This document shows, in pieces, positions 47,386-56,689 of a stretch of DNA of 64,000 bases. Within the stretch, counting starts at the first letter, position 1. Each line of letters begins with the position of its first letter. This DNA comes from Alectoria sarmentosa (Eukaryota; Ascomycota; Lecanoromycetes; Lecanorales; Parmeliaceae): positions 1 to 64,000 of the forward strand of contig WOGZ01000115.1 in the NCBI GenBank assembly GCA_009733775.1, given 5' to 3'. A program made the translations under genes and the position numbers. The notes beneath the pieces were generated by a model. That model was not told the origin of the DNA. It saw nothing but the letters and a program-made list of their open reading frames with translations, and did no database searches.

Positions 47386-48885
47386 TTAAAGCTTAGACAG
47401 CTTCTCGAGCCAGAGCGGGTTCACTACGCCAGGGTTAAACGACGGCTGCTCTTTTCTCCTCATCATTTCCTCGTGCCACTTTTGCAACTCCTTTTTCAGC
47501 CATTTGCCAACCTCTTCGGCAGCTTTTCCAGGCATTTCCAAGTGTACAGCGTGATAAGCCCCCTTGACGTATTTCGACTGTACTTTGCCAGTGGCAACAC
47601 CGCCATTCCCTTCGTCTCCAACTCCGGTTTGGTCAATCACTCTCTGGGCATACGCAGAGTTGCCGACGTCGGACCTTGATGATTTCGGAGTCAGCATGTC
47701 TCTGATGGGATCGGATACGAGCCGTGAGACAAGTCCCCGGAGCGTTTCACTCGTGCGACAGGTCTTACGGCTCGAAATACTGTACCAAATGAGGCAAGGA
47801 ATAGCTCGGAAAAGATAACTGACTCTGTACCCCACAGATACAAAATCGACGGCAAAGTTTGAGGTAGAACACGCTTCAGGTGCTTGACTTCACCACGATA
47901 GAAGCCTGGAACTACGACGGTGTTTTCTGGACGAGCCTTGTGGTCTGGTGCTGCCTCATAACCTGGGAACGGCGGATCAGGCCGCGCATAAGAGTACACT
48001 TCTTGGGCTTTTGGGGTCGTCAGGGTCACGGCATGCGGGTGCTCCTGCGTTGGCATGTCACGCAAGTCATATTTGACCACACGTTCGAATACGCGGGGAT
48101 CGAACACAGCGTAGTAAGGAGTACGGCGCAACTTGGCCGCTGCTTCTTCGCGAGATGTCCACGTATCTCTTCGTCTTGCTTGAAGGGGCATCCGATGCTG
48201 AGAGTGCTCTGTTGGCTTCTCGACTCCATACGTTTGGAATCGGTAGCCAGTTTCAAATACGGGCTCGATCAGTACCATGCCAGCGAAAAGGCGTTGGTGT
48301 AAATGCGACATCATGAGAACTTAATGATGTCGGAGTCAACATTCATTCTCTCAGCAGAGAATTGAGGAGTGAAACCGGTCAGAGGAGTAGAGATAGTCTC
48401 CAAACAAGTCGCAGGAGGGAAAAGACTGGGAAAGTAGACTGACTATTTACACAGCCCCAACTTTGGCCGATGCCGTAGATTGGAGGAGGCATCTGGGCAG
48501 CGAAGAGATTGACCATATGGAGCATATCCCTGACGCTGTCGAGCCAGTGTGGTTCGTCGCCTATGATGTCTCGATTGAGTAGGTATGAAGCGGCATGGTG
48601 AGCGACGTCGCATGCCCAGGCTCCGCGGATTGGCAAATGGGCGAGAAGTTGGTCGAGGAATGGCTCGTAGGATTCTTTGGAAGAGCCGATGCCGTGTGCT
48701 AGGATTAGAGTGGGCTCTCCTGTTTGCGGTTGTCGATGCTGATGTTGATGTCTGGGAAGATAATGTTTGAGAGATAATTGTAAATGTTGATGACCGTTCT
48801 GTTCGTCTCGAGTTCCTCTACTGTAGCCTCGAATGTGAGATGCAGGGATGGTGTGTGAGGTGATGGTGAAGAGATGTTCGGACAT
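47386..48885 (-). CDS. peroxisomal alpha/beta hydrolase (Lpx1-like)
   Basis: Three exons, complement(join(47386..47674,47824..48319,48453..48885)), 405 aa. An alpha/beta hydrolase of the peroxisomal Lpx1/toxin-biosynthesis-protein type: LILAHGIGSSKESY near residue 60, nucleophile elbow GQSWG near residue 140, a variable lid, and a C-terminal part with GAYHAVHLEMP where His is the likely catalytic base. The last three residues are SKL, the canonical PTS1 peroxisome signal. The substrate is unknown; lipase activity is reported for yeast Lpx1. Both introns (133 and 149 nt) belong to the shared-sequence set. The splice junctions use weak donors (GTGTAA, GTCAGT) but restore family-like text (HLHQRLFAGMVLIEPVF, LYLWGTESD). 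Confidence 0.82.
47675..47823 (-). repeat. candidate introner-like element (intron 2 of peroxisomal hydrolase)
   Basis: A 149-nt intron ending with atgctgactccgaaat followed by catcaag. The 16-nt core is identical to the PBY1 intron copy. The word ggggacttgtctca resembles cgagacttgtttca in PBY1. The 8-mer cgagccgt recurs as its reverse complement acggctcg about 50 nt downstream, and the next bases also pair (aaga/tctc-like), so a stable stem-loop is likely. Confidence 0.6.
48320..48452 (-). repeat. candidate introner-like element (intron 1 of peroxisomal hydrolase)
   Basis: A 133-nt intron with aatgttgactccgacat followed by cattaag, near-identical to the 3' end of intron 2 of the same gene (gaaatcatcaag). 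It also has gcgacttgttt (compare PBY1) and an inverted repeat atagtc/gactat enclosing the 5' half. Confidence 0.55.
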
Positions 48886-49553
48886 GATGAACAGAATTAA
48901 TGGCAGTGCATCGAAATAAAGAAAAGCAGGGACAATATGTCAATATATCGAAATCGAATTTGAATGTTGATGTGAACATTCCCATCCATCATACATTACC
49001 ATACATTACGGAGTATTATATTACATTATACTTGTTGACCTCACTCAGCATACTTTAGCACGCATAAGTACCTTACAGTTGAAGGCGCTCTCTGAAGCCT
49101 TATGCAGGCTAGCCATATATAGCATAGCTTCCTACCGGGGAATATAGATCCTGCAGCAGGCTTCATAGAAAATCTACGTCTCTTGCTACCCACACCATAC
49201 TGGTGCTACTATCATAACTGGTACTATACTCAGGTAGATACGAGTCCTGTATACTGTATCTAGCTAAGGTACCTTACACTAGCTTACCTCAGATTCCAGG
49301 TTTGAAATTTAATATCGTTCTTCGGCGCCCTTCTACGTCGTCGCTCTCCTTTTGCTGTCGTGTTCCTCGTTCATTGTTCTGTATGAGTACGCCTGGCGTC
49401 CAGAAACTGCTTATTGTTCTCGTTCTTCATTCCAACTCAATTGCTGTTCCTTTGGCAGAAAAATCTCACACTATCTATCAAGATAGCTTTTCTTATCAAC
49501 TACTTTGCCTCGCTCGTCATGCATATGACATGTGTTGCTGTCGTGGGACTGAC
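48886..49553. other. intergenic region upstream of peroxisomal hydrolase
   Basis: 668 bp with the hydrolase promoter and the 3' UTR of the next gene. AT-rich cattacc/attac repeats at about 48995-49032. No gene seen. Confidence 0.5.
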
Positions 49554-50762
49554 CTAGCCCTTTCTTCGCAAGTTCAGCATCTGAGAAAGCTTAACCTCTC
49601 CCTTTCCTCCCCATCCTGCAACCCCATTCTCCACCTCCGGTCTGATTGTTACATACCATGCCCAAACTCTTTTGTCAAGCTCTTCGCGACTCAAGACACC
49701 CGCCCAGGATCGAAAAACCAAATCCAATGCCTGGAGGATGAGGCCCAGATTCTGTTCCTTTTCCGCTTTTAGCATGGCTGCAGACTTCTTCTTCGGCAGC
49801 GATGCATCATCCATTGGACATGGCATCGAGGCAAACGATTTAAGCAAATACGCTCTTGCTGACTGAGCAGTATAAACAGGTAATCCGGAATCCTTTGCAC
49901 CATGCGCACCTGAAACCAGCGGACCATTGGAAGAACGTAAAGCTTCGAGGTCAAGGCCCCACAGTGCTGGTTCATTATCGGTTTCGTCCTCTTGCTTCAG
50001 TGTCTTTTGACTGTCAAGAGCATCTGAATCTTCCGCCTTGAGATAATCTGTCCCTTGCTCAGATTTCTCCCCCTTCCACCCGTAATCCCATCTCTTCATT
50101 ACCCTGATATCCCTTCCCATTACGCGGACTTTCGGCTGCCCCTGGCCCCAGCCATCGTCTTCAGCACTGATCCCCTTCTCAATTCCCAAGCTGATGGCTT
50201 TTGTCCTGGCATTCACGCTCACGACTGCTTGAGCCAGGCTGAGTCGGGAGGATAATGGCTGTGAGGGCATTGTAAATTCCAGTAGTTTGGTCGCAAATGC
50301 CAGGACTAGTGGGGCTCGATTGGTGTGTAGAATGGTCTTTGCCAGTTCTTCCTCATCAGCATTGGATTCAGGGAGTGTCAGGGACTCTTCGATCGCAGCT
50401 GGAGTAGCAGCGTCTTCCGTGGATATGGTCTTTTTGCGCTTGGCTGGTGATTCAGGAAAAATTCCTCCAGGTTCTCTCCCTCTCTTCTTGGAGACTCTCT
50501 TGGCAGCACTCAAGACTTGTTTTGCCAGCTTCTCATCTGTAAATACAGCCTGGATAGCTGTGATGGACGACTTTGCAAGAGAGTCTGAGCTGGACCAGAG
50601 GTCAGCTTGGTTGAATGTCGAACAGATCTAGAGAGGCTGCTTTCACCTTGTGAGCTTGGCGCTCTGTAGCTCCTTGATCTTGCTCATAGCCGTTGGAAGC
50701 GGTATTCTCGCATCTTGAGAGAGGAATCGAAGAAGCGCCTGAATCTCGGTTTTGGTAGTCAT
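49554..50762 (-). CDS. conserved fungal protein of unknown function
   Basis: Two exons, complement(join(49554..50589,50647..50762)), 383 aa. Not confidently recognised. The N-terminus is a compact helical module (EIQALLRFLSQDARIPLP, LAKSSITAIQAVF, KLAKQVLSAAKRVSKKRGRE). Basic clusters follow (KRVSKKRGRE, PAKRKK) that could act as nuclear signals. A conserved-looking central block (PSQPLSSRLSLAQAVVS and GWGQGQPKVRVMGRDI) comes next, then a C-terminal helical part (LDLVFRSWAGVLSREELDK). The 57-nt intron has a GTGAAA donor, CTGACC branch and CAG acceptor, and joins KLTSSDSLAKS in frame. Nuclear location is inferred from basic clusters only. Confidence 0.7.
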
Positions 50763-51011
50763 CTTGGCTCATGAAAAATGGATAAGTAGATGTCCCACAC
50801 AGAGACAGAATAGAGTCGGACCGTGAGACTGAAGGGCGCCTGCACTCACGATTGCGTGGTGGATGGAGGCAGCAGTTCGATCTTGTTGCAGAATTCACGG
50901 ACTTAGCGCACCACTTAAAGCCGATTGGCAGAAAACAGCGTCGGACTCTTGACGTTGCGAGCATCAATGCTGTTGTGAGATTTTAGGCTTACCTATCATA
51001 CCCACCTCGCC

Positions 51012-53474
51012 ATGGTACAAGACTCTAAGATCAAAGAGTTCCCAGACATTAGCAATAAACTTACAGCACCGACCAAGAAGTCTATCTTCGAAAAGCAGAA
51101 AGCGGAGGCGGAGGCAAAGCGGCAAAGAGAGCAGGAAGAAACAGCTGCTGTATATGAGGACTTTGTAAAGTCGTTTGACGATGAGGACGTTGGAGTGGGA
51201 TCAAGTGGCGGGCCTGCAAGAGGAGGAGGCTTTGGAGACCGAGGGGGCTTGGGGGCAGCATCGAAGAGGCATTTTTCAGGTCCGACTGCTGGACCAACTG
51301 GCAGAGGTGGTTTGGGGGTCGGACGTGGTAGTGGGCCAGGCAGTCTAGGACCACCTCCGCCATCACTATCACGCAAAAGAGCTTATGATGGATTGCCACC
51401 TACCCAAAGGGAAGGTCTATTTGCTTTCGAAGATGCTAGGGAAGGCCCAGCAGACCCCAAGACTGCTTTGCAACACTCAGACGATGAGGACACCGGCAGT
51501 CGTATGAGGATGCAAGAAAGAGCGATACCAAAGCCTACACTTCGTCTGTCATCTCTACCGCCAGGCACTTCGCCTGCCGCAATCAAGGCTATCCTACCCC
51601 CAAACCTGACGGTGGACGGTGTACGAACGTTGCCTTCCTCTGAACACGGAACAATGGAGCGGAAGTCATCATCAGCAGTCGTCACTCTAGCTAAAGAAAC
51701 CCCTGCGCTCGACATTGATACCGCCGTGAGTGCACTGCAGAACCGATACATGGGCCGTGGTTTCTTTCTATCGCTTTCGCGGCATTTGTCTTCGGCTTCG
51801 GTAGGCGTTGATACAACGTCGTTGGGACTCTCGTCTTCAACATCCTCTCTCCCATTTGGTGCACGTCCTATTCCACCTCCTAATTTTGGTAGAGCACCCC
51901 CAGGTGGACATCGCGGCGGATTTGCCCCACCGTCATCGTACAATTCAGCACAGTATGGGAGAAGCGCTCCTCAAGTCCAAGTCAATGTCAATCCGCCAGG
52001 AGATCTTAAGCAGCTCAAGCTTATACATAAGACTCTAGAGGCGCTACTGACCCATGGCCCTGAGTTCGAGGCTCTCCTTATGAGCCGAAAGGATGTACAA
52101 ACCGATGAGAAATGGGCATGGCTATGGGACTCTCGTAGTACCGGCGGTGTGTATTATCGCTGGAGACTGTGGGACATTCTTACGGGAGCATCAAGACGGA
52201 AAGGACGCAGTTTCTCATCTTCACAGCACGTCTTTGAAGGTGGAGCAGCATGGGCGATGCCAGAAAGAGGCTTGCCCTTCGAGTACACGACCCGCCTCGA
52301 GGAGTTTGTCTCAGACTCGGACTACGACTCATCCGAAGACGACGACTCTGGAGACGAAGGACGTAGGCGATATGCTCACCATCACGGAGGAGCACCTCCA
52401 CCCGATGGACCTAGCCTAGATGTCGACAGCGAAGCCTACCTCAACCCTCTTCAAAAAGCCAAACTTACCCACCTCCTGGCCAGACTTCCTGTTACAAACG
52501 CCAAGCTTCGTCGAGGCGACGTGGCTCGCGTAACCGCCTTTGCAATCCAGCATGCTGGCGAAGGCGCAGAAGAAGTAGTCCAGATGATTGTATCAAATGT
52601 ACAAAAACCATTCGCTTTCACCGGCGCCAATCCAGACCGTAAGCCCCCAAACGAAGAAAAGGACGATGACACGCCTGCCGAAAACATACCCAATCCTTCG
52701 ACAACAGAAAGAGAAAGAGAAGACCTCTCCCCCGCCAAGATAATTGCTCTCTACCTAATCTCCGACATCCTCTCGTCCAGCTCCACCTCCGGCGTCCGCC
52801 ACGCCTGGCGCTACCGCCAACTCTTCGAAGCCACCCTAAAACGCCACAAGACATTTGAACATCTCGGCCGCCTCGACAAACGCCTGAATTGGGGCCGTCT
52901 GCGTGCTGAGAAATGGAAACGCAGCGTCCAAAGCGTGTTAGCGCTATGGGAAGGTTGGTGTGTCTTTCCGCAAGCAAGTCAGGAGCATTTCGGTAGTGTC
53001 TTTGCTAGTCCGCCGCTTACGCAGGAGGAGGAGGCGGCGAAGAAGGCGAGTGAGGAGGCGGAGAAGGCGGCGGAGAAGGCGAAGAGTAAGTGGAAGACGG
53101 TGGATGAGAGGATGGCGGAGAGAGAGGCCGAGATGGCGAAGCGGACGGAGGAGGAGGGTAAGATGGATGTGGATGGTGAGCCGATGGTTGAGGATGACGG
53201 AGATTTGGATGGCGTGCCGATGGAGGATGAGGATGTTGATGGCGAGCCCATGGTTGATTCGGATGACGAACAATCCAGGTTTCCTACAGCGAGAGGAGCA
53301 GAGGAACAGCCCAAAGCAGAGCTGTCGAGGCGGGAGGCGTTGGCTGCGTCCATTGCTGCGAAACTGGGCAAGGGACCTGGTCAGGAAGGCCAGAAAGCTG
53401 CGTCGCCCGCGGCAGTTGCGCGGACCCGGAGGCCGAAGGCAGCGGATATGTTTGCGGATTCTGATAGCGAGTGA
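51012..53474 (+). CDS. U2 snRNP-associated SURP/CID protein (SR140/U2SURP type)
   Basis: Single exon, 820 aa. It resembles SR140/U2SURP, a U2 snRNP-associated splicing factor. In order: an N-terminal lysine/glutamate coil with SIFEKQKAEAEAKRQREQ; a Gly-rich stretch; an RRM-like region (about 165-270: TLRLSSLPPGTSPAAIKAIL to YMGRGFFLSLSRHL); a SURP module (LKLIHKTLEALLTHGPEFE, then KWAWLWD and YYRWRLWDIL); a CID-type helical domain (LNPLQKAKLTHLLARLP to WEGW); a highly charged Glu/Lys coil; and acidic repeats VDGEPMV. The C-terminus ends in an acidic SDSE. No intron is seen, although the protein itself serves splicing. Confidence 0.88.
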   Translation: MVQDSKIKEFPDISNKLTAPTKKSIFEKQKAEAEAKRQREQEETAAVYEDFVKSFDDEDVGVGSSGGPARGGGFGDRGGLGAASKRHFSGPTAGPTGRGGLGVGRGSGPGSLGPPPPSLSRKRAYDGLPPTQREGLFAFEDAREGPADPKTALQHSDDEDTGSRMRMQERAIPKPTLRLSSLPPGTSPAAIKAILPPNLTVDGVRTLPSSEHGTMERKSSSAVVTLAKETPALDIDTAVSALQNRYMGRGFFLSLSRHLSSASVGVDTTSLGLSSSTSSLPFGARPIPPPNFGRAPPGGHRGGFAPPSSYNSAQYGRSAPQVQVNVNPPGDLKQLKLIHKTLEALLTHGPEFEALLMSRKDVQTDEKWAWLWDSRSTGGVYYRWRLWDILTGASRRKGRSFSSSQHVFEGGAAWAMPERGLPFEYTTRLEEFVSDSDYDSSEDDDSGDEGRRRYAHHHGGAPPPDGPSLDVDSEAYLNPLQKAKLTHLLARLPVTNAKLRRGDVARVTAFAIQHAGEGAEEVVQMIVSNVQKPFAFTGANPDRKPPNEEKDDDTPAENIPNPSTTEREREDLSPAKIIALYLISDILSSSSTSGVRHAWRYRQLFEATLKRHKTFEHLGRLDKRLNWGRLRAEKWKRSVQSVLALWEGWCVFPQASQEHFGSVFASPPLTQEEEAAKKASEEAEKAAEKAKSKWKTVDERMAEREAEMAKRTEEEGKMDVDGEPMVEDDGDLDGVPMEDEDVDGEPMVDSDDEQSRFPTARGAEEQPKAELSRREALAASIAAKLGKGPGQEGQKAASPAAVARTRRPKAADMFADSDSE

Positions 53475-54342
53475 GATGGCAAAACATGCCTTCATTCACA
53501 TCCTGGCGTTTGCACTCGGAGAGGGGATGGGCCCCAGTTTTGCCGTCGGAATATATATGGCTCTGCGACGGCAACGGCAACGGCAAGCCATTAAGAACGC
53601 TCGGAAGGATTGGAGAGCGCGGGTTTTTAGCAACGATTGTGCCCTGGCAAGCTCGAAGGATAAGATGGAGATGGGAATAGCTCGTTCTCGGGCGGCCAAG
53701 ACACATGGTGAACCCTCTCATCTTGAAAGAGAGTGCAAAAGAAATGCCAGGACTTGCAGCCACGATGTAGCTTAGGTTCCCATCTGAAGGAACGAAATGC
53801 CAAGTTCGGCCCGTACTAGTACATGCAGACCGAATATGTCTGGGACATGAACCTGTGCTAAATCATGCCGAATCGAGCTCTCTGTACCTGTGTTTCGGAG
53901 ACGGCGGTCGTTGGAGCTGCCTCTCGAGGACCAGCCTTTGCTATTGCTTCGGCTATCATATGGACGGACGCTAAATCCTGAACACGAGTAGAGATGCAGC
54001 GAGGTCGGTCCTCTTGCGCAAGTGTTGAAGCAACACTGAGTTGTATTGAGACCAGCTACTGCAACTTGATGGATACAAGAATCGAAGCTCGCACTGCCAC
54101 TTCAAGACTGCTCGTCTAATTATGCTTTTCCCTCAAGCGTAGAGCCACCGAATAAGCTGTTTTCGCTCAATGCGCATAAGGAATGCTGATCCACCAGACA
54201 TGAAGACGCTCGCTCGATCGACCAACGCGTAGGCATATTAATTACCAGTCACAGCACCAACACCACGCTGCATCCTTCCGCCCTAAGGATTACCACCATG
54301 AATCGAAGCGCTCTTCACACTCAACTCTTCCTTCAAGTCTTC
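53475..54342. other. convergent intergenic stretch
   Basis: 868 bp between convergent ends of SR140 and the DUF7707 gene. Open frames at the left edge are read-through of SR140 frames. A lone gaatgctgatcc word at 54181-54192 matches the left part of the introner core but no intron is present. No gene supported. Confidence 0.45.
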
Positions 54343-55079
54343 TTACAACATAACAGCAGCAAGACCGAGAGCACCACCAATCACGCCTCCCACCGCCTCG
54401 ACCCTCCCAGCACCACTTTTGCTATTCGATGAAGCCGTGGTGCTCGCACTGCTTGTAGTAGCAGTGCTAGTCGCAGATGTAGCTGCGGCAGAGGATGTGC
54501 TAGAAGTGATGGCTGGGACGTCGCTGGGCATGAGTGTACCACAAGTTTTGCATGCCTCAGAGCCGGGGTTGGCGATACGGCATTGGGCGAAAGTGGCTTC
54601 GCAGATGAAATTGGGGAGGGTGCCTTGGTATTCGCCTATGTTTGGGGGGCTGCTGCCGTTGGCGCATGTGCAAAGGTACTCGAGGGAGGACTAGATGGGG
54701 TGTGTTAGCTAAGTTGGCAGTGGCGTTTTGGGATTGGATACTGGGTTGAATTAAGAGAAAGAGATCGTTGGGGATGGTGACGGTGATGGTAAGGCAGCAG
54801 CAGGGAAGATTGTTGTGTAGGACTTACGCCAGTGCAAGAATTAGCTTTGGTCTCTGCCTGTCCACCACATAGCGTTGGGCAGTTGGCCGTCTCGCCTTGA
54901 CACCATTGATCTACATTGCAAAGTCAACATTGGCATTATTGTCAATGAGATTGAAAGTTGAAGAGGGTAAACATACTCTTCTCAGTCAAATCGACAGCGT
55001 TGGGGTCGAAAGTGGTGTTGCTCTGCGCAGCGGCAAAGCTCACGAGGAGCGAGGTAAATAGGAAAGCAAGTGACAGCAT
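54343..55079 (-). CDS. DUF7707 cysteine-rich GPI-type cell-surface protein
   Basis: Three exons, complement(join(54343..54690,54828..54910,54977..55079)), 177 aa. An N-terminal signal peptide (MLSLAFLFTSLLVSFAAAQ) precedes a Cys-rich domain (NQWCQGETANCPTLCGG, then LEYLCTCANGSSP, FICEATFAQC) matching the fungal DUF7707 layout. A Ser/Thr/Ala-rich stalk and a C-terminal hydrophobic tail (GGVIGGALGLAAVML) preceded by small residues predict a GPI anchor. Likely a cell-wall or plasma-membrane surface protein of unknown role. Phases agree at both introns (66 and 137 nt). Confidence 0.85.
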
Positions 55080-55231
55080 GTTGAGACTTTGATCAGAGGG
55101 ATTGATCAAGTGTCCAATGCCCGTCTGATGCAGGTGCAGATGCAGATGCAGATGATGATGATGAAAGATGATTGTTGACTGGAATAGAGTAAGTAGCTAT
55201 CTGATGAGGGAGAGGGAGTTGAACGAGAGTC

Positions 55232-55269
<38 letters not shown>

Positions 55270-55464
55270 AAAGATTGTTCTTGCTCGGGGAGATTTGAAC
55301 CAGAGGAAAAAGTCTTGGGCTCGGCGGAATAGATTAACTAAAGCCAAAGGCCTAGGTACTGTACCCTATAATTACCTTACTTAGTATTTACTTCGAGACC
55401 TTTTAATCTAGATTAACCGCGCCCGAGGTGGGAGAGAATCAATGCGCTAACGATTGCTAAACAT
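55080..55464. repeat. promoter of DUF7707 gene with GA and GAT microsatellites
   Basis: Holds a tgcagatgcagatgatgatg run (about 55131-55163) and a (GA)n tract at about 55234-55267. These lie upstream of the DUF7707 start on the minus strand, so they sit in its 5' UTR or promoter. No coding sequence. Confidence 0.6.
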
Positions 55465-55738
55465 TCACCAGGTGTCGACAGAAGTCTGAACACCGAGGTT
55501 TGGCCGTTTTATGTGACCTTCCTCTGATCAATTTGACGCCGCCCAGAATTGATGAAATAGCTTCAAACTCGATACAGTAAATAACGAGATTCGAAGCTAT
55601 TTAGAAATGTTGAAATTAAAAGATTTGAAGAGGGTGTCGTAACAAAAATAAAATGCGAAGAGGGAACTTCTTTTGATGTTCGTAACCCAGCCAAATTAAG
55701 CGAGGCTCGGTGTTCAGACTTCTGTCGACACCTGGTGA
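55465..55738. mobile_element. MITE-like element 1, 33-bp terminal inverted repeats
   Basis: The 33 bp at 55465-55497 (TCACCAGGTGTCGACAGAAG and 13 more) recur as a perfect reverse complement at 55706-55738. The enclosed 208 bp has no coding frame. Size (274 bp) and structure fit a miniature inverted-repeat transposable element. ATTC sits next to each outer end (55463-55466 and 55738-55741) and may be a target duplication overlapping the repeat ends. No transposase is present. Confidence 0.7.
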
Positions 55739-55832
55739 TTCGTCTATCCGTCTATCCGTCTACTTACTCTGTCCGTCTATTCGTCTATTCGTCCAGGATC
55801 CAACCGACGCATATACTCCCTCTACTCGTATA
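55739..55832. repeat. degenerate cgtctat repeat between two MITE-like elements
   Basis: Between the two elements the sequence is built of repeated cgtctatc/cgtctatt units (about 55741-55792), then a short unique part. Confidence 0.6.
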
Positions 55833-56316
55833 TACCGGGTTATCTGGCGAGTAAAATACTATCTTCTAGCCAAATAGTCCGTCTGATCCTCGTTTAGAAC
55901 AGTATCTTATATGCAAAAGGGTCTTATAACACTGTAGTATCGTATAACCTGAGGCGCTAGTCACATATCTTAATAAGCATACTGTGACCAATCGGAGAAA
56001 GATTTGAGAGGGAGAATATATCTATTACAAAAACATAAAACATTATGAATAGTCTATATTCAATTACTCTACGTCGTTCTTCTAATATTTTATTATTCAA
56101 ACCCTGCTGAGATCATTATCAAAGAATATTATACCGCCAAAGAATTTATTTTGCCCTGCGAATTTATTGAATAAGTAACTTTAATAAGCGGTAATTGAGA
56201 TTCGTATCTTACAGTCTAATTATGGCCTACGTCTGAAAATCGTCATTTTGAACGGTATCTTATATGCAATACTATCTTATAACGCTGTAGTATTTTACTC
56301 GCCAGATAACCCGGTA
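55833..56316. mobile_element. MITE-like element 2, 29-bp terminal inverted repeats with TA ends
   Basis: A perfect 29-bp inverted repeat lies at 55833-55861 (TACCGGGTTATCTGGCGAGT and 9 more) and 56288-56316, bounded by TA. This suggests a TA target duplication and a Tc1/mariner-like non-autonomous element of 484 bp. Inside, a 44-bp direct repeat (55897-55940 and 56250-56293, 38 of 44 identical) flanks an AT-rich core. No transposase frame. Confidence 0.7.
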
Positions 56317-56689
56317 CTTATGTTTTCGCCTGAATATTGAACAGGAACCTTTCCCTGACGTCCTGTCGCCATTCTCCATCTTCTCTATCTTCAAACGTGG
56401 CTGGCTACGCTGACAGATTGACTTCTTGGTCAATTAATTAGATTACAGTGTTGCGTATTGCATATAAGTTCTCGGACTTTTCACACCTATCCAGCATTCT
56501 TATAACCTCCCCGTAGTCAAGGGAGCTTGTGTGCATGAATATCTGTCAAATGCAGAATCAAGAAGCCGCCTCATACCAACTTGGTATGTCCTGCGAAAGC
56601 TTCCAAGGACCTTGGTCTCATATGCGCCTCCATCAAAGCAAATCCTTTCCCCTCAGAACCATGCCTAGCATCCACACTATCTCGACAAA
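56317..56689. other. spacer right of MITE-like elements
   Basis: 373 bp between element 2 and the 3' end of the next gene. No gene or repeat seen. Confidence 0.45.

Noticed and set aside
52944..53775. Long Arg-rich frames overlapping the 3' end of SR140
   Set aside because: Mirror frames of the charged Glu/Lys coil (GAG/AAG-rich DNA), not independent genes.
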